Positions 1-7,970 of a stretch of 64,000 nt of DNA are shown here, piece after piece. Source of the stretch: Pseudomonas sp. RIT409 (GTDB lineage Bacteria > Pseudomonadota > Gammaproteobacteria > Pseudomonadales > Pseudomonadaceae); NCBI RefSeq assembly GCF_003052515.2, contig NZ_QARE02000001.1, positions 62,001-126,000 on the forward strand. Reading direction: 5' to 3'. A program made the translations under genes and the position numbers. Position 1 is the stretch's first letter. The number at the start of each line of letters is the position of its first letter. The notes below the pieces were generated by a model. The model made no database searches, had not been told where the DNA came from, and was given only the letters and a program-made list of their open reading frames with translations.

Positions 1-750
1 GCCGCCGCCAATGAGCGGGTGGAAATCTTCGATGGCGCTGCCTCCAAAGGGAAGATCCTTGTAAACGCCAGCGGTGTCTGGACACTGGTCCTCAGCGGAT
101 TGGCGACCGGAGCGCACGCCATCAAGGCCGTCGCGCAATACGGCAGTCAGCCCGCATCGGCCGTACGCAACTTCACGGTTGCAGCTTCCGTAGCGCCCAC
201 CATCAGCAGCATCAAGGATACCTCCAACAACGAGATCCCCGCCGACGGCTCCACCTTCGACACCAGCGTCACCGTGACCGGCAACGCCGCCGCCAATCGG
301 CAGGTGGAAATCTTCGATGGCGCTGCCTCCAAAGGGAAGACCTTTGTAAACGCCAGCGGTGTCTGGACACTGGTCCTCAGCGGATTGGCGCCCGGAGCGC
401 ACGCCATCAAGGCCGTCGCGCAATACGGCAGTCAGCCCGCATCGGCCGTGCGCAACTTCACGGTTGCAGCTTCCGTAGCGCCCACCATCAGCAGCATCAA
501 GGATACCTCCAACAACGAGATCCCCGCCGACGGCTCCACCTTCGACAACAGCGTCACCGTGACCGGCAACGCCGCCGCCAATCGGCAGGTGGAAATCTTC
601 GATGGCGCTGCCTCCAAAGGGAAGATCCTTGTAAACGCCAGCGGTGTCTGGACACTGGTCCTCAGCGGATTGGCGCCCGGAGCGCACGCCATCAAGGCCG
701 TCGCGCAATACGGCAATCAGCCCGCATCGGCCGTACGCAACTTCAGGGTT
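1..750 (+). repeat. 285-bp tandem repeats, nearly identical
   Basis: Units begin at 1, 286 and 571, an exact 285-bp (95-codon) period. Copies differ by only a handful of bases, for example GATCCTT against GACCTTT and GCGACC against GCGCCC, so they were recently duplicated or are being homogenised. The third unit begins to diverge near 748. Confidence 0.9.
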
Positions 751-870
751 TCCGCCGTGACGGCAATCGCCATCACCTTAGTCAAGGACTCGAAAGGAAA
801 CGCCATTGGCAACGGCGGTACGACAACCGACACGACCCTGACCGTCGAGGGGATAGTGGCGTTCAGTTGA
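1..870 (+). CDS. Ig-like repeat protein, 3' part only (5' end outside window)
   Basis: The reading frame is open from the first base, so the gene begins upstream of the window. The visible 289 residues are three tandem bacterial Ig-like domains of 95 residues, each with a VEIFDG core, a GVWTL strand and a GAHAIKA strand. A fourth domain stops after about 35 residues at TGA 868-870. The same domain type forms the C-terminal half of the giant protein at 7971-12479, so the two are paralogues. That relative continues into a Big_2-like and lectin-like tail, which is missing here, so the gene looks 3'-truncated, although a natural short end cannot be excluded. The role is probably extracellular adhesion or scaffolding; this is inferred from the domain class only. 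Confidence 0.75.
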   Translation, partial: AAANERVEIFDGAASKGKILVNASGVWTLVLSGLATGAHAIKAVAQYGSQPASAVRNFTVAASVAPTISSIKDTSNNEIPADGSTFDTSVTVTGNAAANRQVEIFDGAASKGKTFVNASGVWTLVLSGLAPGAHAIKAVAQYGSQPASAVRNFTVAASVAPTISSIKDTSNNEIPADGSTFDNSVTVTGNAAANRQVEIFDGAASKGKILVNASGVWTLVLSGLAPGAHAIKAVAQYGNQPASAVRNFRVSAVTAIAITLVKDSKGNAIGNGGTTTDTTLTVEGIVAFS

Positions 871-891
871 GCCGGGCATCTGCGAATGGCG

Positions 892-913
892 GATGGGGCA
901 AGGACGCCCCATC
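892..913 (+). terminator. Hairpin after the truncated Ig-repeat gene
   Basis: The arms GATGGGGC and GCCCCATC form a perfect 8-bp stem with loop AAGGAC, 21 bases after the stop codon. The following ACCGTTGTTT gives only a weak U-tract, so termination strength is uncertain. Confidence 0.5.
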
Positions 914-976
914 ACCGTTGTTTGCCCGCGCACTTGACGAACGCAAACCGGGTAAGCGGGCCGCGCAGCGTTCAGC

Positions 977-1017
977 CCGACCAGCGGTCGCAAAACCTGT
1001 CATTTCTGACAGTAGGC
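977..1017 (+). promoter_or_regulatory. 41-bp double-palindrome element, copy A
   Basis: Two adjacent inverted repeats are present: GACC-AGC-GGTC, then the spacer GCAAAAC, then CTGTCA-TTTC-TGACAG. The element is identical over 41 bp to the copy at 7822-7862 and differs by two bases from the minus-strand copy at 19223-19263. It lies 58 bp upstream of the start codon at 1076. It could be a bipartite operator, a structured 5' leader or a recombination site. The sequence shows only its conservation and its position ahead of related genes. Confidence 0.7.
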
Positions 1018-1075
1018 AAGCGCCCTGTTATGGCGCTCAATTGACTTCTGGATCAATCGACAGGAGTCAAACGCC

Positions 1076-4000
1076 ATGCCCGATACAACACTCCCCGACG
1101 ACCTCAAACAGTTCCTTCTCGTCAACCCACTCAAGTCCTTCCGGCCGGCCACCCGATTGTCAGTCTGGCTGGACGATCAGCTCTGCATGCGCAAAGCCCT
1201 GACGCGCAAAGAGCTGGATGCAGGCTTTGAGATTATCCTCAATCCCGATCGGCAGGGCATGTCCACGTTCGGCCTGTCGACCCTGGCGCTGATCGACTTG
1301 GAAATCCCCGGTGCCACGGGCCCGCTGGATGACGGGTCATGGGGCATCAACGTGGCAGCGGCGCAAACCAACTTCCCGCTACAGGGCCTGCAACTCTACC
1401 TCCAGCCCTGGTCGAGCATGGCGGTGGGCGACAGCTACAAGATTCTGCTCGACGGGACCACGCAGGTCGCGTCGGGTGTCATCCTCAAACCCGAGGAGGT
1501 AGGGGCACGGGTAATCGCCTTTGTGCCCAGTAACCGCCTGACTGATGGCGCGCATAAGTTGTCGTACAGCATCACGCGCATCGGACAAGCCCCTGAGACG
1601 TCGGATGCGCTGGACATTCTGATCAAGCTCACACTTCCGGGAGGAGTCGACGAGGACGGCAGCGTGCCCGGTCACTCTGCGCTGAAGTTCGATTTGCCTG
1701 ACGAAATAATCAACGACGGGGTCGATGCGGCGGCAGCCAAGGCAGGGATTCCGGCCACCATTCACCCCTACCCGAACATGGCTGCCGGGGACGATATCAA
1801 GCTGTCCTGGGGTGGATACTTTGTGCATCACGCGCCTGTGACCCAAAATGAAGTGGGCAAGGACATCGAAATAGTGGTCGACGAAGCCACGATTCTCGCG
1901 GCAGGCGACTCCGATTTCGACGGTTTGGCCGTGACGTTCGAAGTCTACGACTTGGTCCTGAATCGCTCCACGGACTGGGCCGCCGAAATGCGCATCGTGG
2001 TGGACACCGGTAATTCGCGACTTGATGCCCCTTTCGTGGCCGAGGCGAACAACGGCGAGTTAGACCTCGACGTCCTGGGTACTGAACCTGCGACCCTGCA
2101 GGTCACGGTCAGGCGTCCCGATTTTGCGGTGGGCGACAAGCTGGTCGGCAAAGTCACGGGCACCACCGTCGACGGGGATGCCGTGCAGTACGAGTCCGAT
2201 GAGGTTGAAGTACTGACGCTCAACCATGTTTATGAAATTCCTATCCCGAACGCCATCCTGCGCCGGCTGGCCAAAGTGCAGGCCGCCTTCTCCTACAGGC
2301 GCTTGAGAGCCGGAGTGTCCACGCCGTCCCGAGGTCAATTCGTCAACGTCAAGGGCAGCGCCGTCGGCATGACAGCGCCCATCGCCAAGGACGCCGCCCA
2401 GGGCGCACTCGACCCGGACTTGGCCAAGACAGCCATCGAAATCCCCTGGGACGACAGCATGGCCGCAAGCGATCAAATTACGCTGCGCTGGATCGGCACC
2501 CGGGCCGACTTTACGGTCTACGACCCCGCCCTGCCCCCTCATACCATCACTGGCCGTGAAGAAACCAACAAGCTACCGATTACGATCAGCGTTGATGGCA
2601 CCCACCTCAAGACGTTGGATGGCGGAACCTTGCAGCTGTACTTCGAACTGGCCAAAGACCTGAACGGCACCATCGTCGTACGGGAGTCCGCCCGAGCAAC
2701 GCTGCTAAACGTCGGGGAGCCCCGCGCCGAGCTTCCGAATCCCGTTGTCGCCGGGGTAAACGATGGCGTGATGGACCCCGATCTGCCTGGCACCACATTG
2801 ACAGTGCCTGTCTATCCGAATATGGAGATCGGCGACGAGGTGCACTCCCTCTGGAAAGGCAGCAAGACCGATGAGTTGGAAGACTGGATCAAAATCAACT
2901 CTTTCACCAAAGACAAAGCGGTTGTCTTTGACATCGACGAGGCGTTCATCAAGGACAACGACGAAGGCACGGTCGCCGCGTCTTACTGGGTAATTCGCAA
3001 GAGTGGCCGGCGCAGTGACTCGGAGATTCTCAACTTCCAGGTCGGCGCAGGTGCGGTGCCTTTGCTGCCCGTTGCCAAGGTGGCGGGCAGCGAGGACGGT
3101 GTGCTGGACCTGGCTGAAATTCCCAATGGCGCGAGAGTGGTCATACCGGCATGGACGCCAGACATGAACGTAGGCGATCACGTGTACATGACGTGGGAGG
3201 ATGACGAGGGGACACCGCCTTTCCGGCTCGACAAATCCATCACGGGGGCCGGCAAGGATAAAGACGTGCAATTCACCGTGCCATTGGCTGACGTAACCGA
3301 AAACGTAGACGCCACGGTAAGTGTCAGCTATCGCGTCGTCCCCCTGGTCGGCGAAGACCGGCAGTCGCTGCCGTTGATGTTCGATGTGGAACAGGATTTG
3401 CCCGTCCAGCTTCCCGAGCCGGTGATCGTAGAAGCAATCGGCAACCTACTCGACCCGAACAACGCACTCTCGGGCGCTCGTGTGCGTATCCCGGCCGAAG
3501 CACAGCTCAAGGCGGGGGATTCGGTCACCCTGACGTGGCAAGGCCAACCGGGCGACGGCAGCGTGAAGCCGACACAACCCGTCACGGCAGAGGGCGAGCT
3601 GCTGATACCCATCGCCTACAGCACCGTCAAAGCCAACGATGGCTTCAGCGTCATACTGAGCTACACCGTCAAGCGTGCCGATCAGAGCGCCGAAGGCCCC
3701 TCGCCGTCCAGAACCTACGACATCAAGAGCGCCATCGTCGCAGGCCTGTTGAACGTGATGGGTGCCAGGTTCCATCGCTGCATGTATCGGGCATCGGCAA
3801 CGCCTCGCAGGATCAGTGCGTTCGACAAATCCACGGGGGCGGCTCTGAACGCCGAGTGGCAATACGAGGGCGATACGGGTTGGACGCAAGCGAAGAGCTG
3901 GAGAGATAGCCGCCCGTGGACGCCTCTGCATATACGCACCAGTGAAGACCATGTGTTGCTCAGTGCCGTGAATATCATTGGCAATGGTAATGACACCTCC

Positions 4001-6109
4001 ACGTCGGGAGACGCGGCGCAGGTGGCGCATCGCGACAGTGGCGACGTGATCGGTTGGGGAAATGCCGCATATGGTGGGACTATCCCGCCCACCATCATCA
4101 CCATGGACGACATCGTTGAAGTCTGCTGCAGCCGCAGCGCCTACACAGCACGGCGGAAAAATGGCTACGTCGTTGCCTGGGGAGCAGCAACGGAAGGCGG
4201 ATCTCTAGGCACCCACCCGCTGGACAGTTACGTCGCACTGACCAGCAACAGCGTGGCGATCGCCGGTATCCGAACGGATGGGAAAGTCTACGCCTGGGGC
4301 GTGGCGGCCTATGGTGGAACGGTACCCGATGCGATCAAGGCACACAGCGACATCACTCAGGTGATCGGCGCCGGGACTGCGTTCGCGGCCGTTCGTGGCA
4401 CAGGGCAGGTCGTAGCCTGGGGTGCTCCAGCGGCAGGAGGAACCGTGCCGGGAGACGTTGCGACGTTTACTGACATTAAAGAGGTTTCAGGAAACTTCGT
4501 GGCCTTCGCTGCACTGCGTGCCAACCGCCGAGTGGTGGCGTGGGGGACGGCCTCTGGCGGCGGTACGGTGACCACGGAAGTCGCCGCCGCGACCGTAGCC
4601 GAACTGGGCGCCGCTTCTGCTAATGCATTTTCATTGATTACCACGTCCGGGCAAGTGCTGACATGGGGCAACGCCCAACAGGGAGGAACGGTGCCTGCGG
4701 ACATCAAGTCGCTGACCGACATCGTCGAAGTCAGCGCGACCTGGCACGCCATGGCCGCACGCAGGGCCAATGGTCATGTCGTCGCCTGGGGCACGGCGGC
4801 CAGTGGCGGGACGGTTCCAACGGACATCGCCACCCTCAACGACATCGTTCAGGTGGTGGGCAACTCGAGAGCATTCGCCGCGCTGCGTCGTAACGGCACA
4901 GTCGTCGCCTGGGGTGACGCATCGGTCGGGGGGAACACCAGCAGCGTCGTAGCACAACTGATCAACGTAAAAGCCGTCTACGCCAATAGTCAGAGTTTCG
5001 TGGCGCTGCGCTCCGACGGTGAAATCGTGACGTGGGGTTACGCCGCTGGAGGCGGCGACAGCAGCGCGGCGCAGCCCTACCTGAAAGGGCGCGTTTCCTA
5101 CGAAACCCGCCTTGCCGTAAGTACACAGGCCTTGAAGGCACAAGCGGTGACCCCCAAAAAATCCCGCGTGAGCCGCACGGTTTCGTTCAGTTTCGCTGAA
5201 TGGGCCAAACCGCAGGTTCCCGACGCGCTGGGCGATGTGTTGGATCCTGGTGACGATCCGGAAAAAATGATCAAGGTCCACATCCCCCCGGGCACGCTGA
5301 AATATCAGGATCGCGTCAGCTTGTACCTTGAAGACACACTGTTCGACTGGACAGTCGTGAATCGCAGTGGACCCGGCACCGGAATCGATTTCGAGGTCCC
5401 AGCCAGTGAGTTCATGGTCGGAGCAGGTGGCCAACTGCGCGTCTGGTACGGCGTCATCCCCGCGGGCGAAACCGCTGAGCAACCTTCCGCCGACCTGTTG
5501 CTGACGATCAGCGGCGGATTCGAAGACGACGTCACGCTGGACCTCACCGCGCACAATTACCTCGTCGCGGAGGGGAAAGCCCCAGCGCAGCCGCCGGCAT
5601 TCGCTCGGTTCAGTCGTGCCGCCGATTGGGGCACCGGGCCTTATACCTACGCCAGCAGCGAAGAAAGCGTGGCCAGCGTCGACGACACCGGGACCGTCAC
5701 AGCCCTGGCCAATGGCACCTGCAGCATCACTGCCCGCGACAGCCTGGGGGCAACGCAACACTACGCCTTGACCATCGCGGGCATGATCGTCGTTCACTTC
5801 TTGACCGCCAGCACCGATTGGGCGGGCATGCAACGCGTCTGCGCTACGGCCGGCCTGGACCCTGCTTCGTTGAACGATCTCAAGGCATTGTGGACACGCT
5901 ATGCCGACAGTCAGCCGGTCAGCACCTATCTGGGATGGCTCGACTATCCGCTCTGGACGGCAGACCCCGCCGGGGTTGGCACGTATTGGACCTATGACCT
6001 GAGCGGCACAGACCCTAACCAGAATGCCAGCGCATCGGACGGCAGCCTGGCGATGCAGGCGGTAGGTATCTCTCGAACAGCGGGACAGCGGCTCCGTCCC
6101 GACGCATGA
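1076..6109 (+). CDS. Giant Ig-like / RCC1-like repeat protein
   Basis: This 1677-residue protein starts at an ATG preceded by CAGGAGTC. No Sec signal peptide or transmembrane segment is visible. Residues 1 to about 880 are divergent Ig-like domains of about 100 residues with LDP, GD-x-I-x-L-x-W and SYRV motifs. Residues about 984-1340 are nine 41-residue repeats, each with a VVAWG-x(4)-GG core, resembling RCC1 propeller blades but shorter than usual. Residues about 1390-1565 are further Ig domains, the last Big_2-like. The final 110 residues, with the LGW and YWTYDL motifs, match in outline the tail of the protein at 7971-12479 and resemble C-type-lectin-like tails of intimin/invasin-type proteins; this is a tentative reading. 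The halovibrin-like gene follows in what looks like one operon. The function is unknown; surface binding or toxin delivery are guesses. Confidence 0.8.
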   Translation: MPDTTLPDDLKQFLLVNPLKSFRPATRLSVWLDDQLCMRKALTRKELDAGFEIILNPDRQGMSTFGLSTLALIDLEIPGATGPLDDGSWGINVAAAQTNFPLQGLQLYLQPWSSMAVGDSYKILLDGTTQVASGVILKPEEVGARVIAFVPSNRLTDGAHKLSYSITRIGQAPETSDALDILIKLTLPGGVDEDGSVPGHSALKFDLPDEIINDGVDAAAAKAGIPATIHPYPNMAAGDDIKLSWGGYFVHHAPVTQNEVGKDIEIVVDEATILAAGDSDFDGLAVTFEVYDLVLNRSTDWAAEMRIVVDTGNSRLDAPFVAEANNGELDLDVLGTEPATLQVTVRRPDFAVGDKLVGKVTGTTVDGDAVQYESDEVEVLTLNHVYEIPIPNAILRRLAKVQAAFSYRRLRAGVSTPSRGQFVNVKGSAVGMTAPIAKDAAQGALDPDLAKTAIEIPWDDSMAASDQITLRWIGTRADFTVYDPALPPHTITGREETNKLPITISVDGTHLKTLDGGTLQLYFELAKDLNGTIVVRESARATLLNVGEPRAELPNPVVAGVNDGVMDPDLPGTTLTVPVYPNMEIGDEVHSLWKGSKTDELEDWIKINSFTKDKAVVFDIDEAFIKDNDEGTVAASYWVIRKSGRRSDSEILNFQVGAGAVPLLPVAKVAGSEDGVLDLAEIPNGARVVIPAWTPDMNVGDHVYMTWEDDEGTPPFRLDKSITGAGKDKDVQFTVPLADVTENVDATVSVSYRVVPLVGEDRQSLPLMFDVEQDLPVQLPEPVIVEAIGNLLDPNNALSGARVRIPAEAQLKAGDSVTLTWQGQPGDGSVKPTQPVTAEGELLIPIAYSTVKANDGFSVILSYTVKRADQSAEGPSPSRTYDIKSAIVAGLLNVMGARFHRCMYRASATPRRISAFDKSTGAALNAEWQYEGDTGWTQAKSWRDSRPWTPLHIRTSEDHVLLSAVNIIGNGNDTSTSGDAAQVAHRDSGDVIGWGNAAYGGTIPPTIITMDDIVEVCCSRSAYTARRKNGYVVAWGAATEGGSLGTHPLDSYVALTSNSVAIAGIRTDGKVYAWGVAAYGGTVPDAIKAHSDITQVIGAGTAFAAVRGTGQVVAWGAPAAGGTVPGDVATFTDIKEVSGNFVAFAALRANRRVVAWGTASGGGTVTTEVAAATVAELGAASANAFSLITTSGQVLTWGNAQQGGTVPADIKSLTDIVEVSATWHAMAARRANGHVVAWGTAASGGTVPTDIATLNDIVQVVGNSRAFAALRRNGTVVAWGDASVGGNTSSVVAQLINVKAVYANSQSFVALRSDGEIVTWGYAAGGGDSSAAQPYLKGRVSYETRLAVSTQALKAQAVTPKKSRVSRTVSFSFAEWAKPQVPDALGDVLDPGDDPEKMIKVHIPPGTLKYQDRVSLYLEDTLFDWTVVNRSGPGTGIDFEVPASEFMVGAGGQLRVWYGVIPAGETAEQPSADLLLTISGGFEDDVTLDLTAHNYLVAEGKAPAQPPAFARFSRAADWGTGPYTYASSEESVASVDDTGTVTALANGTCSITARDSLGATQHYALTIAGMIVVHFLTASTDWAGMQRVCATAGLDPASLNDLKALWTRYADSQPVSTYLGWLDYPLWTADPAGVGTYWTYDLSGTDPNQNASASDGSLAMQAVGISRTAGQRLRPDA
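4025..5095 (+). repeat. Nine 41-codon RCC1-like repeats
   Basis: WG-x(4)-GG cores recur with a period of about 123 bp: VIGWG, VVAWG, VYAWG, VVAWG, VVAWG, VLTWG, VVAWG, VVAWG and IVTWG. Most blades have the pattern (A/G)xR-x(2)-G-x-VVAWG-x(4)-GG-TVP-x-DI-x(4)-DI-x-EV. Repeats differ clearly at DNA level, so this is an old protein repeat rather than a recent DNA expansion. Confidence 0.85.
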
Positions 6110-6116
6110 AGCCAGC

Positions 6117-6143
6117 ACCGCCCGGCGGACAAGGCCGGGCGGT
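6117..6143 (+). terminator. Strong intergenic hairpin inside the operon
   Basis: ACCGCCCGGC and GCCGGGCGGT form a perfect 10-bp stem around GGACAAG, between the stop at 6109 and the start at 6172. No T-run follows (TCACTCC), so it is more likely a processing or attenuation structure, or a partial terminator, that lowers expression of the downstream gene. Confidence 0.5.
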
Positions 6144-6171
6144 CACTCCTATCTTCGTACATGAGGTCACC

Positions 6172-7797
6172 ATGACCATGAATACCTGCTCAATCATCAG
6201 GTTGTTCGCGGTGCTGTGGCTGCTCTACAGCCTGAACGCAACGGCCAGCCCTACCGGGCCGGAAATCGCGCAACTGATCAACAATCGCTACCAGAGCACG
6301 GCCTCCACCTGTGCCGCAAGCAAACCTGCCTGGCAATGCAATGGCGTGCTGGTATTGGCTAACCCGCGCGCCGCGGGGCAGCCATTTTGGGCGCACAACA
6401 GCGACGCCACGGCCCTGGGAGCCGAAGGCGCGAGCTATCTGCGTCGTGACTTGGGCATTCGGCAGTTGCCTGTGCACCACGGGGTGATTTTCAGCGATCT
6501 GTTCAGCGCAGTAGGCGATGGCAAAACGCTGAGCGTTCTCTGTGCCTACCCCTTCACTCAGCCAATCGACGCCACTCGCAGCAACTACGGCTGTGCGCCT
6601 GCATCGACGTTTCACCCGAACTTGGTCGATGCCAGCTCATGCAGCGCCATTGGGGTGACAGACAGCGACGCCTGGCTGACACATTTCCAACAAACGGGCA
6701 ACCAGCCGACTGCGCAATGCTCATTGAGCGCCAACGACCCGCGCCAGTTCAATGCCAGCCTCAAGGCCCACGAAGGACTGGACAGCGAATGGTCGGCCAC
6801 CGCCAATCGCTTGCAGGTGGCCAACTGGGATTCAGCCAGCCCGACCAGTGTTCCCGTTCAAGCGTTGTATTACGACATCAACCAGACAGGCACGCTGATT
6901 AGTGCACAGCACGATCAGCGCGACTACTTCAACGCCACCGGTGATTGGCTCCCGATCCTTCGCATGGATCTCAACGACGGCTCCGGAAACGTGTTCGGAT
7001 TCAACCTGCAGGATCAACTGTACACCGGCTATCAGATCGCATCCGCGATGAATCGACGATACAGCGACACTCGAAGCGAATGCGCAAACGGGCTATCGGC
7101 TTACTTTTGCGGCGGTATATTGATTCGCGCAACTCAGGCAACTAGTAGCTTCCACGCCTGGGATCCTAGTCCCAATTCGGTTGGCCGTAACGGCGTGTCA
7201 TTCAGCTACCTGCGAGCCGATGTGGGGACGACCAAAACCTTGGGAGCAGCTGGTTTCACCATGAAAGAGTCTTCAGCACCGGCGCTCCACCCCATTACGC
7301 TTCGTTGCGCCTATCCGGCGAATGCGGGCACCAGTTCAATTCCTGACAGCTGTCGTGCCAGTTGCGATCAAGAGGGAGTAACGACCGTCGCGGCCTGGCA
7401 ATCGAAATACGGAGCAAGTCCAAGTAACAGTTGCGCCTTCACCGCCACTTCCGCGCAATTCCAGCTTAGTATCCAGGTCCGTACCGTGCTTAGCGCCAGT
7501 GATCGCGCGTCCTGGAACGAGATCATAATCGCCGCCTGGCCTCAAGGCATTCCGGATCAGATCCCCCTCGAAGCGCTTTTCTATGCGAGCACTGCCACAC
7601 GTCCGCAGGCGCAATTCATCCAGCACGATTTCTTCACTCAAACCGCCCGTTTTCTGCCGGTCGTGCGAATGACACTGGGCGCGGCGGATGGAACGGTATT
7701 TAGCTACCTCCCAGAGGATCAACTGGCTGAAGGCGCGCCGGGGAGGCGCTCGCTCGATCCTTATTCGGACGAGGCTGCAAGCACGACCTCTGATTGA
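6172..7797 (+). CDS. Secreted halovibrin-like (HvnA-type) protein, internally duplicated
   Basis: The 541-residue protein starts at ATG 6172, preceded by ATGAGGTCACC; an upstream in-frame ATG at 6106 overlaps the previous stop and would put extra residues before the signal peptide. The N-terminus has a Sec signal peptide with hydrophobic core LFAVLWLLYSL, cut near ATA-SPT. Two homologous halves follow, about residues 27-290 and 291-541. Each has an (N/M)NRRY motif, a WxCNG or FCGG motif, a hydrophobic-RA or LANPRA strand, an SYLR(R/A)D motif and a late FxYLPEDQ or FGFNLQDQ motif, with paired cysteines. From memory this pattern is that of halovibrin (HvnA)-type secreted proteins, described as ADP-ribosyltransferases or NAD-glycohydrolases in Vibrio fischeri. 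The family call is moderately sure and the activity is inferred. It lies directly downstream of the Ig/RCC1-like giant. Confidence 0.65.
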   Translation: MTMNTCSIIRLFAVLWLLYSLNATASPTGPEIAQLINNRYQSTASTCAASKPAWQCNGVLVLANPRAAGQPFWAHNSDATALGAEGASYLRRDLGIRQLPVHHGVIFSDLFSAVGDGKTLSVLCAYPFTQPIDATRSNYGCAPASTFHPNLVDASSCSAIGVTDSDAWLTHFQQTGNQPTAQCSLSANDPRQFNASLKAHEGLDSEWSATANRLQVANWDSASPTSVPVQALYYDINQTGTLISAQHDQRDYFNATGDWLPILRMDLNDGSGNVFGFNLQDQLYTGYQIASAMNRRYSDTRSECANGLSAYFCGGILIRATQATSSFHAWDPSPNSVGRNGVSFSYLRADVGTTKTLGAAGFTMKESSAPALHPITLRCAYPANAGTSSIPDSCRASCDQEGVTTVAAWQSKYGASPSNSCAFTATSAQFQLSIQVRTVLSASDRASWNEIIIAAWPQGIPDQIPLEALFYASTATRPQAQFIQHDFFTQTARFLPVVRMTLGAADGTVFSYLPEDQLAEGAPGRRSLDPYSDEAASTTSD

Positions 7798-7821
7798 GCA
7801 GCCATCCCCCCTGAGTACACG

Positions 7822-7862
7822 CCGACCAGCGGTCGCAAAACCTGTCATTTCTGACAGTAGGC
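7822..7862 (+). promoter_or_regulatory. 41-bp double-palindrome element, copy B
   Basis: Identical over 41 bp to the element at 977-1017, with the same GACC/GGTC and CTGTCA/TGACAG arm pairs. It lies 108 bp upstream of the start codon at 7971 and 24 bp after the stop of the halovibrin-like gene. Flanking sequences of the copies are unrelated, so the element is a discrete unit. Confidence 0.7.
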
Positions 7863-7970
7863 GAAACCGTCGATCCAGCGCCCAATGTCAGGACGACTCG
7901 GCGAAACAGCAACGCTTGGATGGGCCTGCGCGCCCCGTCCACCGCGTGCACAACAGAAAGGACTCCAACG

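Noticed and set aside
4631..6118. Long minus-strand open frame of about 495 codons opposite the giant Ig/RCC1 gene
   Set aside because: It lies entirely within the coding strand of 1076-6109, whose translation shows regular repeats. The antisense product has no domain pattern and no ribosome site.
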